A DNA stretch of 64,000 nt from Rhizaria sp. SCN 62-66 (Eukaryota > Rhizaria, unplaced): the NCBI GenBank assembly GCA_001724265.1, contig MEDY01000104.1:1-64000 (forward strand), in the 5' to 3' direction. The notes beneath the pieces are model-generated. The model saw only the letters and a program-made list of their open reading frames with translations. It was not told where the DNA came from and did no database searches. Below, piece by piece: positions 22,510 through 35,199 of this stretch. Both the position numbers and the translations under genes were made by a program. Within the stretch, counting starts at the first letter, position 1; every line of letters starts with the position of its first letter.

Positions 22510-23171
22510 TTAGATCTTGTTGAAGGCAGCAATCTCGACGGAGCCGACGCCGGGGAGCTCGGAGATGGTCTCCTCCATCCAGTCAGTGGAGACGAGGACG
22601 TTGCGGCCAGGGGGATGATCTGGTGCTCGCGGCCCCACTCGAGGCCCTCGCAGTTGACGCCGCCGTAGATGGACTGGGCGAGCTCGTCGAGGTCGACGTC
22701 AGTGTCCTCGGGCTTGATGTCGAAGATGACGGTGGACTGCTCCTTGGCGACGTTGGCGGCGGTCTTGGCGTCGTAGGCGGCCTTCTTGGCACGGGCAGCC
22801 TCCTCCTCGGTGTCGAGGTCGGAGGAGTCACTGGAGGAAGAGCCGGAGCTGGAGGACGAGGAAGAAGAGGAAGAGGAGGAGGAGGAAGCAACGACCTTCT
22901 TCTTGGGGGCAGCAGTGGCGGCAGCAACAGCAGCCTTGGCGTCAGCGGGGAGGGACGCGCGCTGGCAGAGGGGGATAGCAGCGCAGTAGCTGTACCAGCG
23001 GGCGATGTTGACGAAGGTGACAGCGTCGAAGTTGGCGGGGAGACGCTCGAAGACCTTGAAGTCGTTGAGGGTGACCTGGAAGCCATCGACGAAGGAGTTG
23101 TCGAGGAGGTGGTTGTTGAGGATGTTCAGGTTCGCGGGGGTCGCGAGGACGAGGTCCATGACGGAAACCAT
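22510..23171 (-). CDS. EEF1B2: Translation elongation factor 1B (beta/alpha-type subunit), C-terminal frame disrupted
   Basis: This is the guanine-exchange subunit that recharges eEF1A with GTP. From ATG 23171 it shows the GST-C-like N-terminal domain (FERLPANFDAVTFVNIARWY), an Ala/Lys/Ser linker with poly-Ser then acidic residues, and the start of the exchange domain (STVIFDIKPEDTDVDLDELA; CEGLEWG). At about 22603 the frame is lost. The family C-terminus (VSTDWMEETISELPG...AAFNKI, TAA at 22512-22510) is present in another frame, and the conserved FGIKKL-like segment is missing between the two. A deletion of 1+3n bases (about 10) would explain both. The unbroken frame instead runs to TAA at 22487-22485 with random sequence. 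This is either an assembly error or a real lesion. Confidence 0.85.
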
Positions 23172-24535
23172 CTTTGGCTAGTCTATGGCACGTAAAATGC
23201 GCAAAAAGAATAGCAAATGGAAAAAGAGAAGGGCAACAGGCGAAATGAAGGCGGTTAGTGTCGCGTTCGGGAGAGACGAGGACAGAGATGAGGTCAGCCT
23301 ACGGCAGAGGTCCAATATGCGTCACAAACGCATGAACTGCCACAATGAATATAATACGAATAGTCTTCCCTGTGTTGTGATTCCAAAAATCATAACTAAA
23401 ATCACAGGTATGGCTCTGGTAAGGGAAAACAGACCGGGCAAAGATGATAGCCCCGATTTGCGGGGGGAGCTCGGCCCTTGCTTGATGCTCAGTCTCGGCT
23501 GAGAGAGAGAAATTCAAGCCGCCGCTCACAGTCTCTCAATTCAACTGCGAAACTCTCTTGTGGCTGTGCGTTTTCCTAGTGCTAGCGAGAAGCATATATG
23601 CGGAAATGGAATGAAATTGATGTAGGGAGGTTTTTATGTGTGGAATTTTTTGGTTTTATTATGGATACGTTTGGCTGGGGCTTTTGCGTGTCGTTAGAGT
23701 GATTTGAGTAGAAACCTAGAAACGCCTTCCTCTTGGCGATATCGTCACCTACGGACGTGTATCTCTGGTCAACGAATGCTCTAATTGAAGTTACCGTCCG
23801 GCAAGATACTGTGAGTGCAGAGACATGCTGCTCTCAAGTCGTTAGCGTCTTATGGTTCAATACTACGACGCTAGACCAGCCGAAAGATTGCTTTGAGGAC
23901 TCCGGCAAGCGATCACATTTGGGATCAAATTGAGCCAGCAACGACCATAACTTCGCTCTGTAGCAGCACAAGCAACAACATAGTCTGTATTCAACCGCAA
24001 TAAAGCATAGAAACGTGGTGGCACGTGTAGAAACCTGGGTGGACGACGTAATTTGTGACGAAATGACAGTTCTCGCCGATGGCAAGTCTCGCTGTGCACT
24101 CAGTAATATATCTGACCGAGGGAGAGTGTATTCGACGTGTCCTGGGGTCAGTAGTCGTCATTTTTTGTATTTCAAAATTGCGAATGGCTGTAAATGCCTA
24201 GCTCTGCTTTGTTTTAAATGTGCATTTTGGAACTGACGATGGAATGCGCGCGTAATTTGGTCCCGAAGGCAGAATGCATAGGAGGCTTCGTCACCTCCTC
24301 TTTCAAACCATTTCTCGTGCATTTTCGTCTGTTAAACCGTGCCCCCTTGCCAACTATTACCTTTTCCTTGAAACATCCTTGTTTTTAACACTCACATACG
24401 CTGTTTTTAATCTATTACACCTCACTCCTGACTCGCTGGTGCGCCTCAAAGCCGCCAAGTCCATCCTCTTTGGCAGGCGTCCCCCTTCGAGCCGCTTCTT
24501 TTCGAGTCCGCTCCGGCCGCCCTTGCTTCCCCCTC
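23172..24535. promoter_or_regulatory. Divergent intergenic region between eEF1B and the giant MORN/TENT4 gene
   Basis: 1.36 kb separating two divergent starts. It is AT-rich to about 24250 and pyrimidine-rich just before the giant gene. A frame at 23733-23933 has no protein-like character. No RNA gene is seen. Confidence 0.45.
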
Positions 24536-27500
24536 ATGTCTCAGGCGCCCTCCGCCTTTCGGCGCCCGGCGTATACGTCGTCATCGGCGGTCCGCACCGG
24601 TCCGCGTAACGGCCCCTCGCCGCCACCGCCTCCCGCGCGCTCGCCGTCCCCTCCCCCAGCCACCACAACAGCGTCATCGTCACCACCATCGTTCGCTGCC
24701 TCCTCTGCCGCCGCCGCACCGCCGCCGCCGCCGCCGGCAACCACACTGTCTGCAGCCGCCGCGTTCTTGGTGTTCTGCGCAGGCCTCTCGCGCGTTGCCG
24801 CCGCCGCCGCTGCTGCTGGCTCTGGTTACTCCAGCCGTAGCAGCCGTAGTAGCAGCAGCAGCAGCAGCAGCAGCTCCACTCGCGGCTCTAGCTCCAGCTC
24901 TGGCGCTGGGCGTGTCCGTGACGCCCCGTCGGCTTCTGCTGCCTCTGCGGGCGCTGCGGCGGCTGCTGGGGGGACGCTGTACCTGACTGTGGCGACTTCG
25001 GTGTTAGCCGCGGTGCTCGCTGCTGCTGCGTACGCCTTTGTTGTCCGCCGCCGCCGCAACTCCAGCACCAACACCGCTGCTGCTATGAAGGATAGCGGCA
25101 AGGGCGGCGCTCACAAGTCTTCTGACAAGAACGGCAACACCAACAGCAAGGGTGGGCACAACAACAACAACAGCAAGAGCAAGAACAGCAACAAGAACAA
25201 CAATAGTGGTAAGAACGGTAGCAGTATCTACCGCGACGACAACAACAACAACCCTGCTTCCGCCACTGCTCACACTGCTGCTGCTTCGTCGACTGCTGAT
25301 AACGACAGCAGCAGCAACGAAAGCTGCAGTTCTGGTCCAGTGCTGACTGCCGCTTCTGCTGTTAACAACAACAGCAGCAACAGCAGCACTCACACAGCTA
25401 AATCAAGTGTTAATGGCGTGGACAACAATGACAGCAACAGCAGCAGCAACGCCAACTCTGCGTTGCCGCCGCGTAACCCTCAGTCGCGTCCTCACAACAA
25501 CGCGCTGTCGCAGACGCAGCAAACTCAGTCTCAGTCGCATCAGCCTCACCGCAAACCGACGGACGACGACGCGGCCGCCGCCGTCGCCGCTGCCCAGGGC
25601 GCCCCTGTGTACCGCGGCAGCAAAGCCGCTGCTTCCGGCTTACCCCACGGCTGGGGGCGGCTTAACTTCCCCGACGGGTCCATCTACGCAGGCCCCTTTG
25701 CCCACGGTCGGTTCCACGGGCGCGGCGCTCTGGCGTACGCGCCGGCGGCGGACACACTAGGTTTGGGGGCTGCAGCGGCGCCGCGGCTGCAGAGCGCAGA
25801 GGCGGCGGCGGCGGCGCTGGTGGCGGCGTCCACGGGGGACTTAACACTCCTCTCAGCCGCCTCCGCTGCCGCTGCCGCTGCCGCCACTGCCGCGACTGCT
25901 ACTGCTACTGCTCCTGCTCCTGGCAAGTATACGATGCCTGGACCTGGGACTAGCCCTCGCAAGGACAGCAGCAACAACAACAGCAACGGTGACAGTGTTG
26001 ATGACGCCAGCGCCAGCGCCAGCGCGAGTGCGTGTGCGAGTGGACTGATTGGTGATGCTGTACCAGTCGCAGCTTTCCCCCTGCCGGTCCGGCTCTGGCT
26101 TTCTGCACTATCTGCACCCTTACAACAACAGCAGCAAGATCTAAGTACCTCTGGTGTAAGTACCTCAGGCGTAAGTACCTCTGGTCTAAGGGTGCAGCAT
26201 GTGGGTCTCTTTGCCCATGGGCACCGCCACGGCCCCGTCGCGCTCCGCTTTATAGTCAAGCCGCCTAATGTCACGAGTTCTGCCACGAGCGCCTCGCAGA
26301 CGCAGTCGTTGTCTTGTGGTGCATTTGAAGGTGAGTTTGTCAACAACAGGCTCAGTGGCCCCGGTTTGATCACGCTGCCGACAGCCCTGGCGCTGATGGT
26401 GACCCCTTCAGCTCCCGTCGCGACTGCTGCTGCTGCTTCTGCTGCTGCTCCCGCTGCGACAGCGCAAGCGCCGTTGCCCAAGGGTAAGGGTGGCAGCAAA
26501 GCCAGTAATGCTAACAACAAGAGCAACAACAACAACAACAAGAGTGGCAAGGGCACTGGTAGCAACGCTGCCTCTGCTTCTGATGACGCCACCGCCGCCA
26601 CTGCTGATGCTGCTGCTGCTGCAGCTGCGGAGGCGAATGCGAGTGCGGGTGCGCGATCAGGACTGGTCCTGGTCGCGCTGAGTGGAGAGTGGGAGAATGG
26701 CAAGCTCTCGGACGCCGGTCTGCGTCCTGTGTGGGGCGAGCTGCCCCATAGTAAGGAAGCGGGGGAGCGTCGCCGTGCTGAGCGGGGCCGCTCTGGTGCG
26801 GACGGCAGTGTGAGCCGCAGCCGCAGCCGCAGTGTTCGGCCGCAAAAACTCTGTCCAAATGTCGGCAACAGCAGCAGCCACAACGGCGGCAACATCGCTG
26901 CTGCTGTTGTTGCTGCGGGCGCTGCTGCTGCTGGTGACACTAACAACAACAGCAGCAGCAGCAGCAAGGATAGTAAAATCAGCCGCGGCAACAGCATCGC
27001 TGATTCGGCTGCAGCAGAGAGCAGCCACGGCGACAAGAACAGCAACAACAGGAGCAAAGATGACACTGCTGCTGCCGCTGCCGCCGTGACGGCGAGGGAT
27101 GACAAGCGTAACAACAGCAGCAGCGGCAGCAGCAGCAGCATCAGCAACATTGCCCCCGGCGACGAGGACGCGTGCTGTGACGATGATGACATCGACGACG
27201 ACGACATTTTCGCACTGCTAGAGTCTGACTCCGAGTGGGAAACAAACCATAGCACCGCAGGCAGTGTCTCTCACGGTCACTCCCACGGTCACCCCCAAGG
27301 TCACATGGATCGCTTGGAGAGCCACATCAACGGCAACGGCGGGAGTGATGAGGCCACACTTGGTGTCTCCTCCGCCTCATACAGCGACGGCGACGACGAC
27401 GCCGACGCTGCCGTGAGCAGCAGCAGCAGCAATCGGGCCCGGCGGCTTAACTTCCGCACGCGGCTTAACTTTGACCGCACGCAGCCGCTCACAGTCATCC

Positions 27501-30500
27501 CCTTGCCTGCGCCACTGCCGCCCCGTCCCCCGTCAACTTCCTCCTCCTCATCATCGTCGTCGTCGTCGTCAGATGCGCTGTCACCATCAACATCCCCTCA
27601 GCCTCAGCAACAACAGCAACAGCTGAAGCAGCAGCAGCAGAAGAAGCAGCAGCAGCAGCAGCAGCAGCGATCAGGCAGAGCGTCTGCGAGTCCTAATCTC
27701 TCCAGTTCAAACTCTCACAACGCTCACAACGCAAGCGCAGGCTCCAACTCTAGCACTGCTAGCGCTGGCACTGGCACTGCGGCGGCGGCGGCGGCGGCAG
27801 CGGGGGGCGTGCTGGCGTTGCTAGACTTCGTCATCACCCCGACGGCAACGGCGTCTCCGTCCCCCGCCCCGTCGCCCGCAGTCACCCCCACAGTCGCGGC
27901 CACCGCTAACGCCGCCGCCGCCGCCGCTGCTGCTGCTGCGCCTCAAGCTGGCGGTAGTCAGAGTGCGGGCGCGAAGAGCGGGAACAGTGCGGCGAATGAG
28001 GTCATGACGGACATTCCCGCGGCCACTGCCGCTCATGTCAACTCCTATTCCCACTCGACCGCGACCTCGATCAACAACAACAGCAGCAGCAGCAATAACA
28101 ATGGTAAGCAGCCGCGCGTTACCCGAAGGCCGCAGCCCTTGGTGTTGACCGCCCCCTCGCCTGCCCCGCCTCTCGTCACGGTCACTGGCGCGCCCGTTTC
28201 CACCTCCCCTGGATCGGCCTCCGTTGTGACCGCCGCCGCCTCTGCTGCCAATAACACTGCCGCTGCTGCGGGGGGGGCGGTGGCTGGTCTCTCGCCGACT
28301 CTCCTCGCTCCGGGTCTTTACTATGGGCACAACTACTACGACCCGAATAACCACCATGGTATTATGAGTAGCAGCAGCAGCAGCGGCGGCAATAGCGCGG
28401 CCGTGAGCGTGAGCGCGAGCCCCGCGTTCGGCCATAGTATGGGGGCGGGGGCGCCGGTGCCGATGCCCGTGCTGGTCGCGAGTCCTGTCGGCTTCGCCCC
28501 TCTGTCGCCCGCTGTGTCGGTGATCTCGGTCGCCTCCGCTGCCTCCTCCGCCGCCCACGTCCACGGCAGCAGCAGCAACAACAATAACAGCAACGGTAGT
28601 GGCCATAACAGTGCGAGAACCCGTCGTGAAGCTCCTCGTCCTCAGCGTCCCTCGTCCTCCCATCACCACACAGCGACCAACTCGACGAACTCGACGAACC
28701 CTCACAATGCTAATTTTGACGGCGGCTTAATTTCGCCCGTCTCGCCGCACGGTGTTGTCACCGCTACTATGGCGGGGGCGGGGGTGGGGGGCAATGGCAG
28801 CAGCGGCGGCGCTTCGGTTGCAAGCTCGGTCAACGGCGGCGGAGGCTCTGGCCTAGCTTCACCAGTCAACATTGCTCAAACGGCTGCTGCTGCTGGTGCT
28901 GCTGGTGGTTTCGCGTCCCCCTTTGCCCACCGTCACCCCGCGAACGGAGGGGCGCAGCCTGGCGGTGGCGGCGGCGGCAGCGGCGACGGCAGTCTCAGCA
29001 CGACCAGCACAAGCCTGAGCATGGGCCTGAGTGCAGTGGACTCAGCCGCCGATGACCACCCCGACAGTCACATCCAGCACAACAACAGCAACAACGGCGG
29101 CGTTGTTGGCGGCTTTGCGTGTTTCGAAGTCGAGGTCGGTGACGTCGACGTGAGCGGCAGCACCCTCGCTCCCTCGAACCCTCACGACAACGGCTACAGC
29201 GGCAACGGCAACGCTGTTCTGGGTGCGAACGGGGGGGGCGTGTCGCCAAGCACTCGGGCTGCGGCGGCGGCGGCACGCGCTCTGATGACCGCGCCTCCCT
29301 CTTTGCGATCGCCCCGTGTCCCTCGCACCGCCGCCACAGCCGCCGCCGCCGCTGCCTCCGCCGCCGCCGCCGCTGCTGCATCCGCGTCGTCCGCGTCGTC
29401 GGCCCATAGTAAGAAGGCAGGGGGGAGCGGCAAGCCTGCTGCGGTGAGCTTGAGCCCCGGGGTCGTGCCTAACTCATGGGACGACGAGTCTGTTCCGCAT
29501 AGCAACAACAACAGCGATCGGAGCAGTGTCCGGCAGAGTAGTGGCGGCGGGGACAGCGGCTACAACACCCCCAACACGTTTAGCAGCAGTGGCGCAGCAG
29601 GAAACGGAGCCAAAGCCGCCCAGCAGCAACAACAGCTGCATCAGCAGCAGCAGCAGAAGCAGTCTCGCATGTCTCAGCAGCAGCAGCACCGGGCGCAGGA
29701 GCAGTCGCATGAAGGAGGCAGCAGCAACACTGCCGCTGCACTGTATGACTACGGATACATTGCGACTGACTCGGAGTCCGATTCCACTGCTTTCTCGGCC
29801 AAAGACAGCGCTTTCGCTGCTGCCTCTGACACTGCGACGGCGACTGGCAAGACCGGCGCTGTCACTGGCGCGAGTGCGGGGACGAGCGGTGTGGCGGGAC
29901 AAGCCGCTCGCAGCAGCGGCGGCGGCGGTCGTGTCGGTGGTGGCGGCGGTGGCGGCCGCGGGTCGAGCTCAGTCTTCGCCTTCCCGGACCCTTTGCCTCC
30001 AACTCCCGCCGCCGCATCTGTCGCTCTGTCCACAACTGCTGGCACTATTAGTGCAGCTATGGTGAAGAACAGTTCAGCTGCAGTGGAGGCTACCGTAGCT
30101 AATAATAATAACAGCACCGCCGTGTCTGCTTCTTCTTCGGTCCCTGTCGCATCTGCGATTACCACGATCGCGAGCGATACTGCGAATTCACCTGCGACGG
30201 TGGCTGCGAGTAGCGGTGGCGTGATTGGTGGCTTGACTGGTGGCGTCACTGCTGCTGCTGCTGCTGGGACGGGGACAGGGACTGGCGGTTCTGCTCAGCT
30301 GCTACCGCCTGCTGGCCGCCCCCGCACCCGCGACAATCTCTCCGCCTCTGCCACCGCTGGCCCGGCTGGTGTCGCTGGCAATGCAGGCAATGCTGCGGCT
30401 TCGCTGAGCCGTGCTCCTCGCGGCGGAGACAGCACCAGTCGCCCCCGCAACAACAACAACAACAATAATAATAATAGCCACGGGGATGGCGACAACGTGG

Positions 30501-30976
30501 GCGACTTTGACTTCGACGAGGACGATTACGATGACGAGTCCGCTCCTCTCGATGACGCGGCGGCCCTTGCTGCTGACTCCGCGGCTGGCTCCCGCAACAC
30601 TTCCCGCCGCCGCCGCCGCCGCCGCCGCGTCCGCCGCAACAGCAGCGCCGCGCGCGCCCTCGCCGCGGCCAATGCAGCCGCCGTTTCCGACGCCCCCGCC
30701 GCCGCCGCCGCCGCCGTCGTTGCTCCTGGCTCTGGCGCAGGTTCGCTCTCAGGCACGGGCTCGGGCGCTGACTTCGACTCCGCCATCGCTGCCTCGAACG
30801 GCGTGCCGTATCCGAGCGTACACGCGCAAACAGTACAGCTGCAACAGGAGCATTGGCAGCATCATTTGCAGCTGCAGCAGCACTTGCAAGCGCAGGCACA
30901 TGCGCACAGCCGGAGGCTACAGGCGCAGGCGCAAGCTCATCCCTCCGTCGCTGCCGCCGTTGCCGCCGCAGCCGCC

Positions 30977-31018
<42 letters not shown>

Positions 31019-34000
31019 CAACAAATGCTCCAACAACAACAGCACATTTACCAACACCAACAGCAGCAGCAGATGCTACAGCAGCCTCCCCCTGTGCCCG
31101 CTCTCGTGCCGGTGCCGATGGTGCAGCCGCCCCTGCACATCTCCCCCGTCCCTCTACCGCTGCTACCGCTGCCGGCCGGTCCCCCGGGCCCGGACGCAGC
31201 CGCGCTCGCCGCAGCCTCCGCCTTCGGCGCCTGCTGGTTGCTGCTGCCGCTGGCGGCGCCACGCACGGAGGCCGACGGACGGACCCGCTTCGTGGACGTC
31301 CACGCCCTCCCCGCCCCCGCGCCCGCGCTGACCGGCCGCACCCTGGCGTTGGCGACGAGGTCCGCAGCCGCCGCGGGCTCCGCGGCCGCCGCGGCGGGCG
31401 TCTTCGCCTTGGCCGACGCGCGGGGCGCGCCTGTCATGTGCCAGTGCGTGGTGGACGAGGCTGGGGCCGTTATCGCGGTGGGCGTCTTGCCGGACATCGC
31501 CGCGGCGGCCGCGGCAGCGCATGTCAACGCTCCCGCGGCCACTGCCGCCGCCGCCTCTGCTTCTCCTGTTGCTGAGAACAGTGTCGATGGCGTTGAGACT
31601 GCTGTAGCGAGTGCGTCTGCGTCTGCGTCACGCGCTGTCAGCCCGTCCTCTGCTCCCATCGCCTCCTCCGCTGCTCCTGCTGCTAGTTCTGCTGCTACCG
31701 GGTCTGCGTCTCACGCGAATGCGCCTTCTGTTGCCACCGCTGCTGCTGCCACTGCTGCTGCTGCTGCTGCTCCTGTGGAACGAAACGCGGACGCAGGTGC
31801 TCGTCCGAGCGCGAGCGGTGTCGACGCCACTTCTCCCGTGAACGTCGGCGGTGCCAACGCTGGCGACTTGCTCTCTGAGATCGCCGCGTCTATGCATACA
31901 ACAACAACGGGCTCTGGCGATGCTGGTGCTGGCGAGAGCACCATCACCCCGAGTGCTGGCTCGGCGACTGAAGCTGAGGCTGAGGCTGAGGCCGAGTCCG
32001 AGGCTGAGGCCGCCGTTAGCGCGCGCGCAGCTGCTGCTGAGCAGCAACAACAGCAACAACAACAGCAGATGATGCTGGCTCAACAGCAGCAGCAACAGCA
32101 GCAGCAACAACAAGCGGTAGCAGTTCAGATGCAGCTTGCTCAGATCCAACAGCAAATGCAGCTTCAGCAGCAGCAGCAACAGCAACAGCAGCACCATATG
32201 CACATGCAACACGCGTATGCTCACGGTGGTGTCGCTGGCATGATGCCGCAACAGCAAATGCAGCAAATGCATCAAATGCAGATGCATCACCAAATGCAGC
32301 AGTTGGCGTATCTGCAACAACACGCGTATGTTCAGCAACAACAGCAGCTGAATTTGCCGCCGCCGCCGCATATGCAGCAGCAGCAGCAGCAACAGATGTT
32401 ACTTGCTCAACAGCAACAGCAACATATTATGTTGATGCAACAACAACCGCAGCAACAACAGCATATGCCGCCGCCGCCGCCGCCGCTGCCGCCGCTGCAG
32501 CAGCAGCATGGTTACACTGGGTCTCCTGCCCACGCGCACGCTCATGTGCAGTCTCACAGCCTCGCTCAACAGGCCCAGGCGCAGGCCCACGCGCTACTAC
32601 AGCAGCAACAGCATTTGATGTCCCAGCAGCAACAGCATCATCTCTCGCAGCAACAGCAGCAGCAGCAGCAGCAGCGGTCGCAGTCCCGTCCCCCCACGGC
32701 CTCGGGTCTCCCTCCGCATCAGCAGCAGTCGCCCCAGACGCTCACGCGGATCCTCAGCACCGGGAGCAACCACAGCGCCCACAGCGTTCCCCCGCCCCCC
32801 GTCATAGTAAACCCGCACGGTGGCAGCGCCGGCGCGGCGGCTGTGGCTGCAGGACTTACCCCGGTGTCGATGCACACCCACGCCTCGCCACACTCTCAGT
32901 CCCAGCCGCAGCAGCCGCAGTTGTTGCCGACGCTCAGTGCCACCGCAAGCGGGACCGGCTCCGCCAGCGCTAGCTATGATATCGCGGGCTCTTCTAGTAG
33001 TGGCGCGTCCCCAGCGGCAGCGGCGGCGACGGCGGCGACGGCGGCGACGGCCCGGCTACGGCCTCATAATCTGAGTACTGCGTCGTCAACTAGCGGCCTC
33101 ATCCCTACAATCAGCAACGCCAGCAGCATCAGCAGCAGCAGCAGCAGCAGCAGCAGTAACACTCACATTGCGAACAACAACAGCAACAACAGCAACAGCA
33201 ACATTGTGGCCAGTAGCAATGCAACGACGGCGACGGCGCCGGCTGTCTTTGTCCCTTCTGGCCTCACCCCTATGCCCTCCACCGCCAGCTCTGGCTCTAG
33301 CCCCGCTATTGGCGCTCTTACGGGCCCCAACGCCAGCGTAACCGTCACCGGCAGCGGCGGCGGCCCCGCTAATGCGAATTCTTCTTCCACCGCGACGGTC
33401 GGAAGTCGCGTGCCGCGCGGCTTAACCCCCGTCGCGTTGCCCAGCCGCACGAACACGAGCTACAGCGTCAGCAGCACGGCGAGCGGCACCGGCGGCGGCG
33501 GCGGTGGCGGCGGCAGCGGCAGCGGCGCGAAGCCGTCGTCGTCGCCCTCCGGTGCCAGCTCGCCGTCACCCTCACGCACGCCGACGAGCTACGGCTACCC
33601 GGGGGCGACGGTTGCGCTGAGCCCCGTGGCCGCGGCCTCGCTGAGTCCAGTGACGCACGCTCACGGTCACAGTCATGGCCATGGCCACGGCCATGGCCAC
33701 GGCCACGCTCCTAGTGGTCTCACGAGCGTTGCTGCCGTGGGCGCGAACCTCGCCAGCCACGCCAGCGCGCACGGCAATGCTAATGCTAATAGCAATGCGA
33801 GTGCGAGCGTGGGTGTCAATGCCAGTGGGAGTTCTATGGATGGCGCCACGCAATCGGCGACTGCCTCGCCCACTACTACTACAACAACGACAACGCCGAT
33901 TGACACGACTACTACTACAGCAGCAGCAGCGGCGGCAACGGCGGCAGCGGAGGCGGAGACCGCGCCTGTGACTGCAGGGACTGCAGGCGCTGGCCCCGCC

Positions 34001-35166
34001 AGTCGCGCTGCAGACCCGTCGTCGCCGTCGCCGTCAGCGTCCCCTCCGTCTCAGTCGCACTCTCTGCCGCACTCTCTGCCGCACTCTCTGTCGCAGCTGC
34101 TGACTGACTCGAGCTCTCCGGTCGCAGGCTCAACAAGCGCCAGCACAGGCACTGGCAATGTAAGTGGCAATGTAAGTGCGACTGTGGGCACACGCAGTGG
34201 TGGGCCTGTGCGTGGGCCTGGGCACAGGCTCGGCACCTCCCCGCACCCTAACCTCAAGCCCGTCGAGCCCCCCATCTCCGCCTCCGCCGCCGCCGCCGCC
34301 TCCGCCGCCCCCGTGCCTGTGCTTGCGCCCGTGATTGGCGTCGTGAGCGGGGCGATGGGGACGGGAATGGGCATTCCGGCGAGTGCGAGTGCCGGAAGCA
34401 GCGCTGCGCCGGCGTCTGTGCCAGTGATGCCGACTGCGCCCGCGGGCGCTGCCATTGCGACTGCGGCACACGGTGTTGGGCCTGTTCTGGGCGTCAGTGG
34501 TCCTGGCTATGCGCAAATGCATCCGCAGTATCACCACCACCCGCATCTCCAGCCGCAGCTTTCGCAGCAGCAGCAGATGATGGTGTCGCCGCCCCATAGG
34601 CAGCTGCAGCCGCACCCATACGCTCCCCCCCATCAGCAGCACTCTAGCTCCGCTGCTCACGGTCACTCCGCTGCTCACGGTCACCCTGGAATGACCCCGA
34701 TGCCTGTGCCAATGCCACCGCAACAGCAGCAACAGCAACAACAGCACATGCAGCAGCCTCACTTGCAGCCACACCCTCATCACCCGTCACAACCCTTCCA
34801 TCCGATGCAACTGCAACAACAGCAGCAGCAGCAGCAGCCATACGCATATGCGCATTTATTCCCTGCCAACGCCCCCGCGAACAACGCCGCTCCCGCCGGT
34901 CAGTCTACTGCGCCGGCGCCGGCGCCTGTGACTCTGACTGGAACTGGGTCTGGGTCTATGGCGTCCGCGTCGTCCTCGTCCTTGCACGCGCCGCCAGTGC
35001 TGCCGAGCTCTGCCACGCTCGGCAGCAACAGCAACAGCGGCGGCGGCGGCGGCATGGGTGTGCCATTGGTGCCTTATCCGCGCTCTGGCGGCCCCATGCC
35101 AGTGCCTCCACAGGCGCAGGCGCAGTCACCGAGTCATAGTCTTCAGGGCCAGGGGCAGGGACAGGG

Positions 35167-35199
<33 letters not shown>

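Noticed and set aside
23733-24236. Possible small genes in the eEF1B/TENT4 spacer
   Set aside because: The frames are short and overlap on both strands, with spacer-type base composition and no motif.
27821-31262. Large alternative-frame ORFs inside the giant gene
   Set aside because: GC-rich triplet repeats remove stops from all frames. Only the main frame carries recognisable domains and long continuity.
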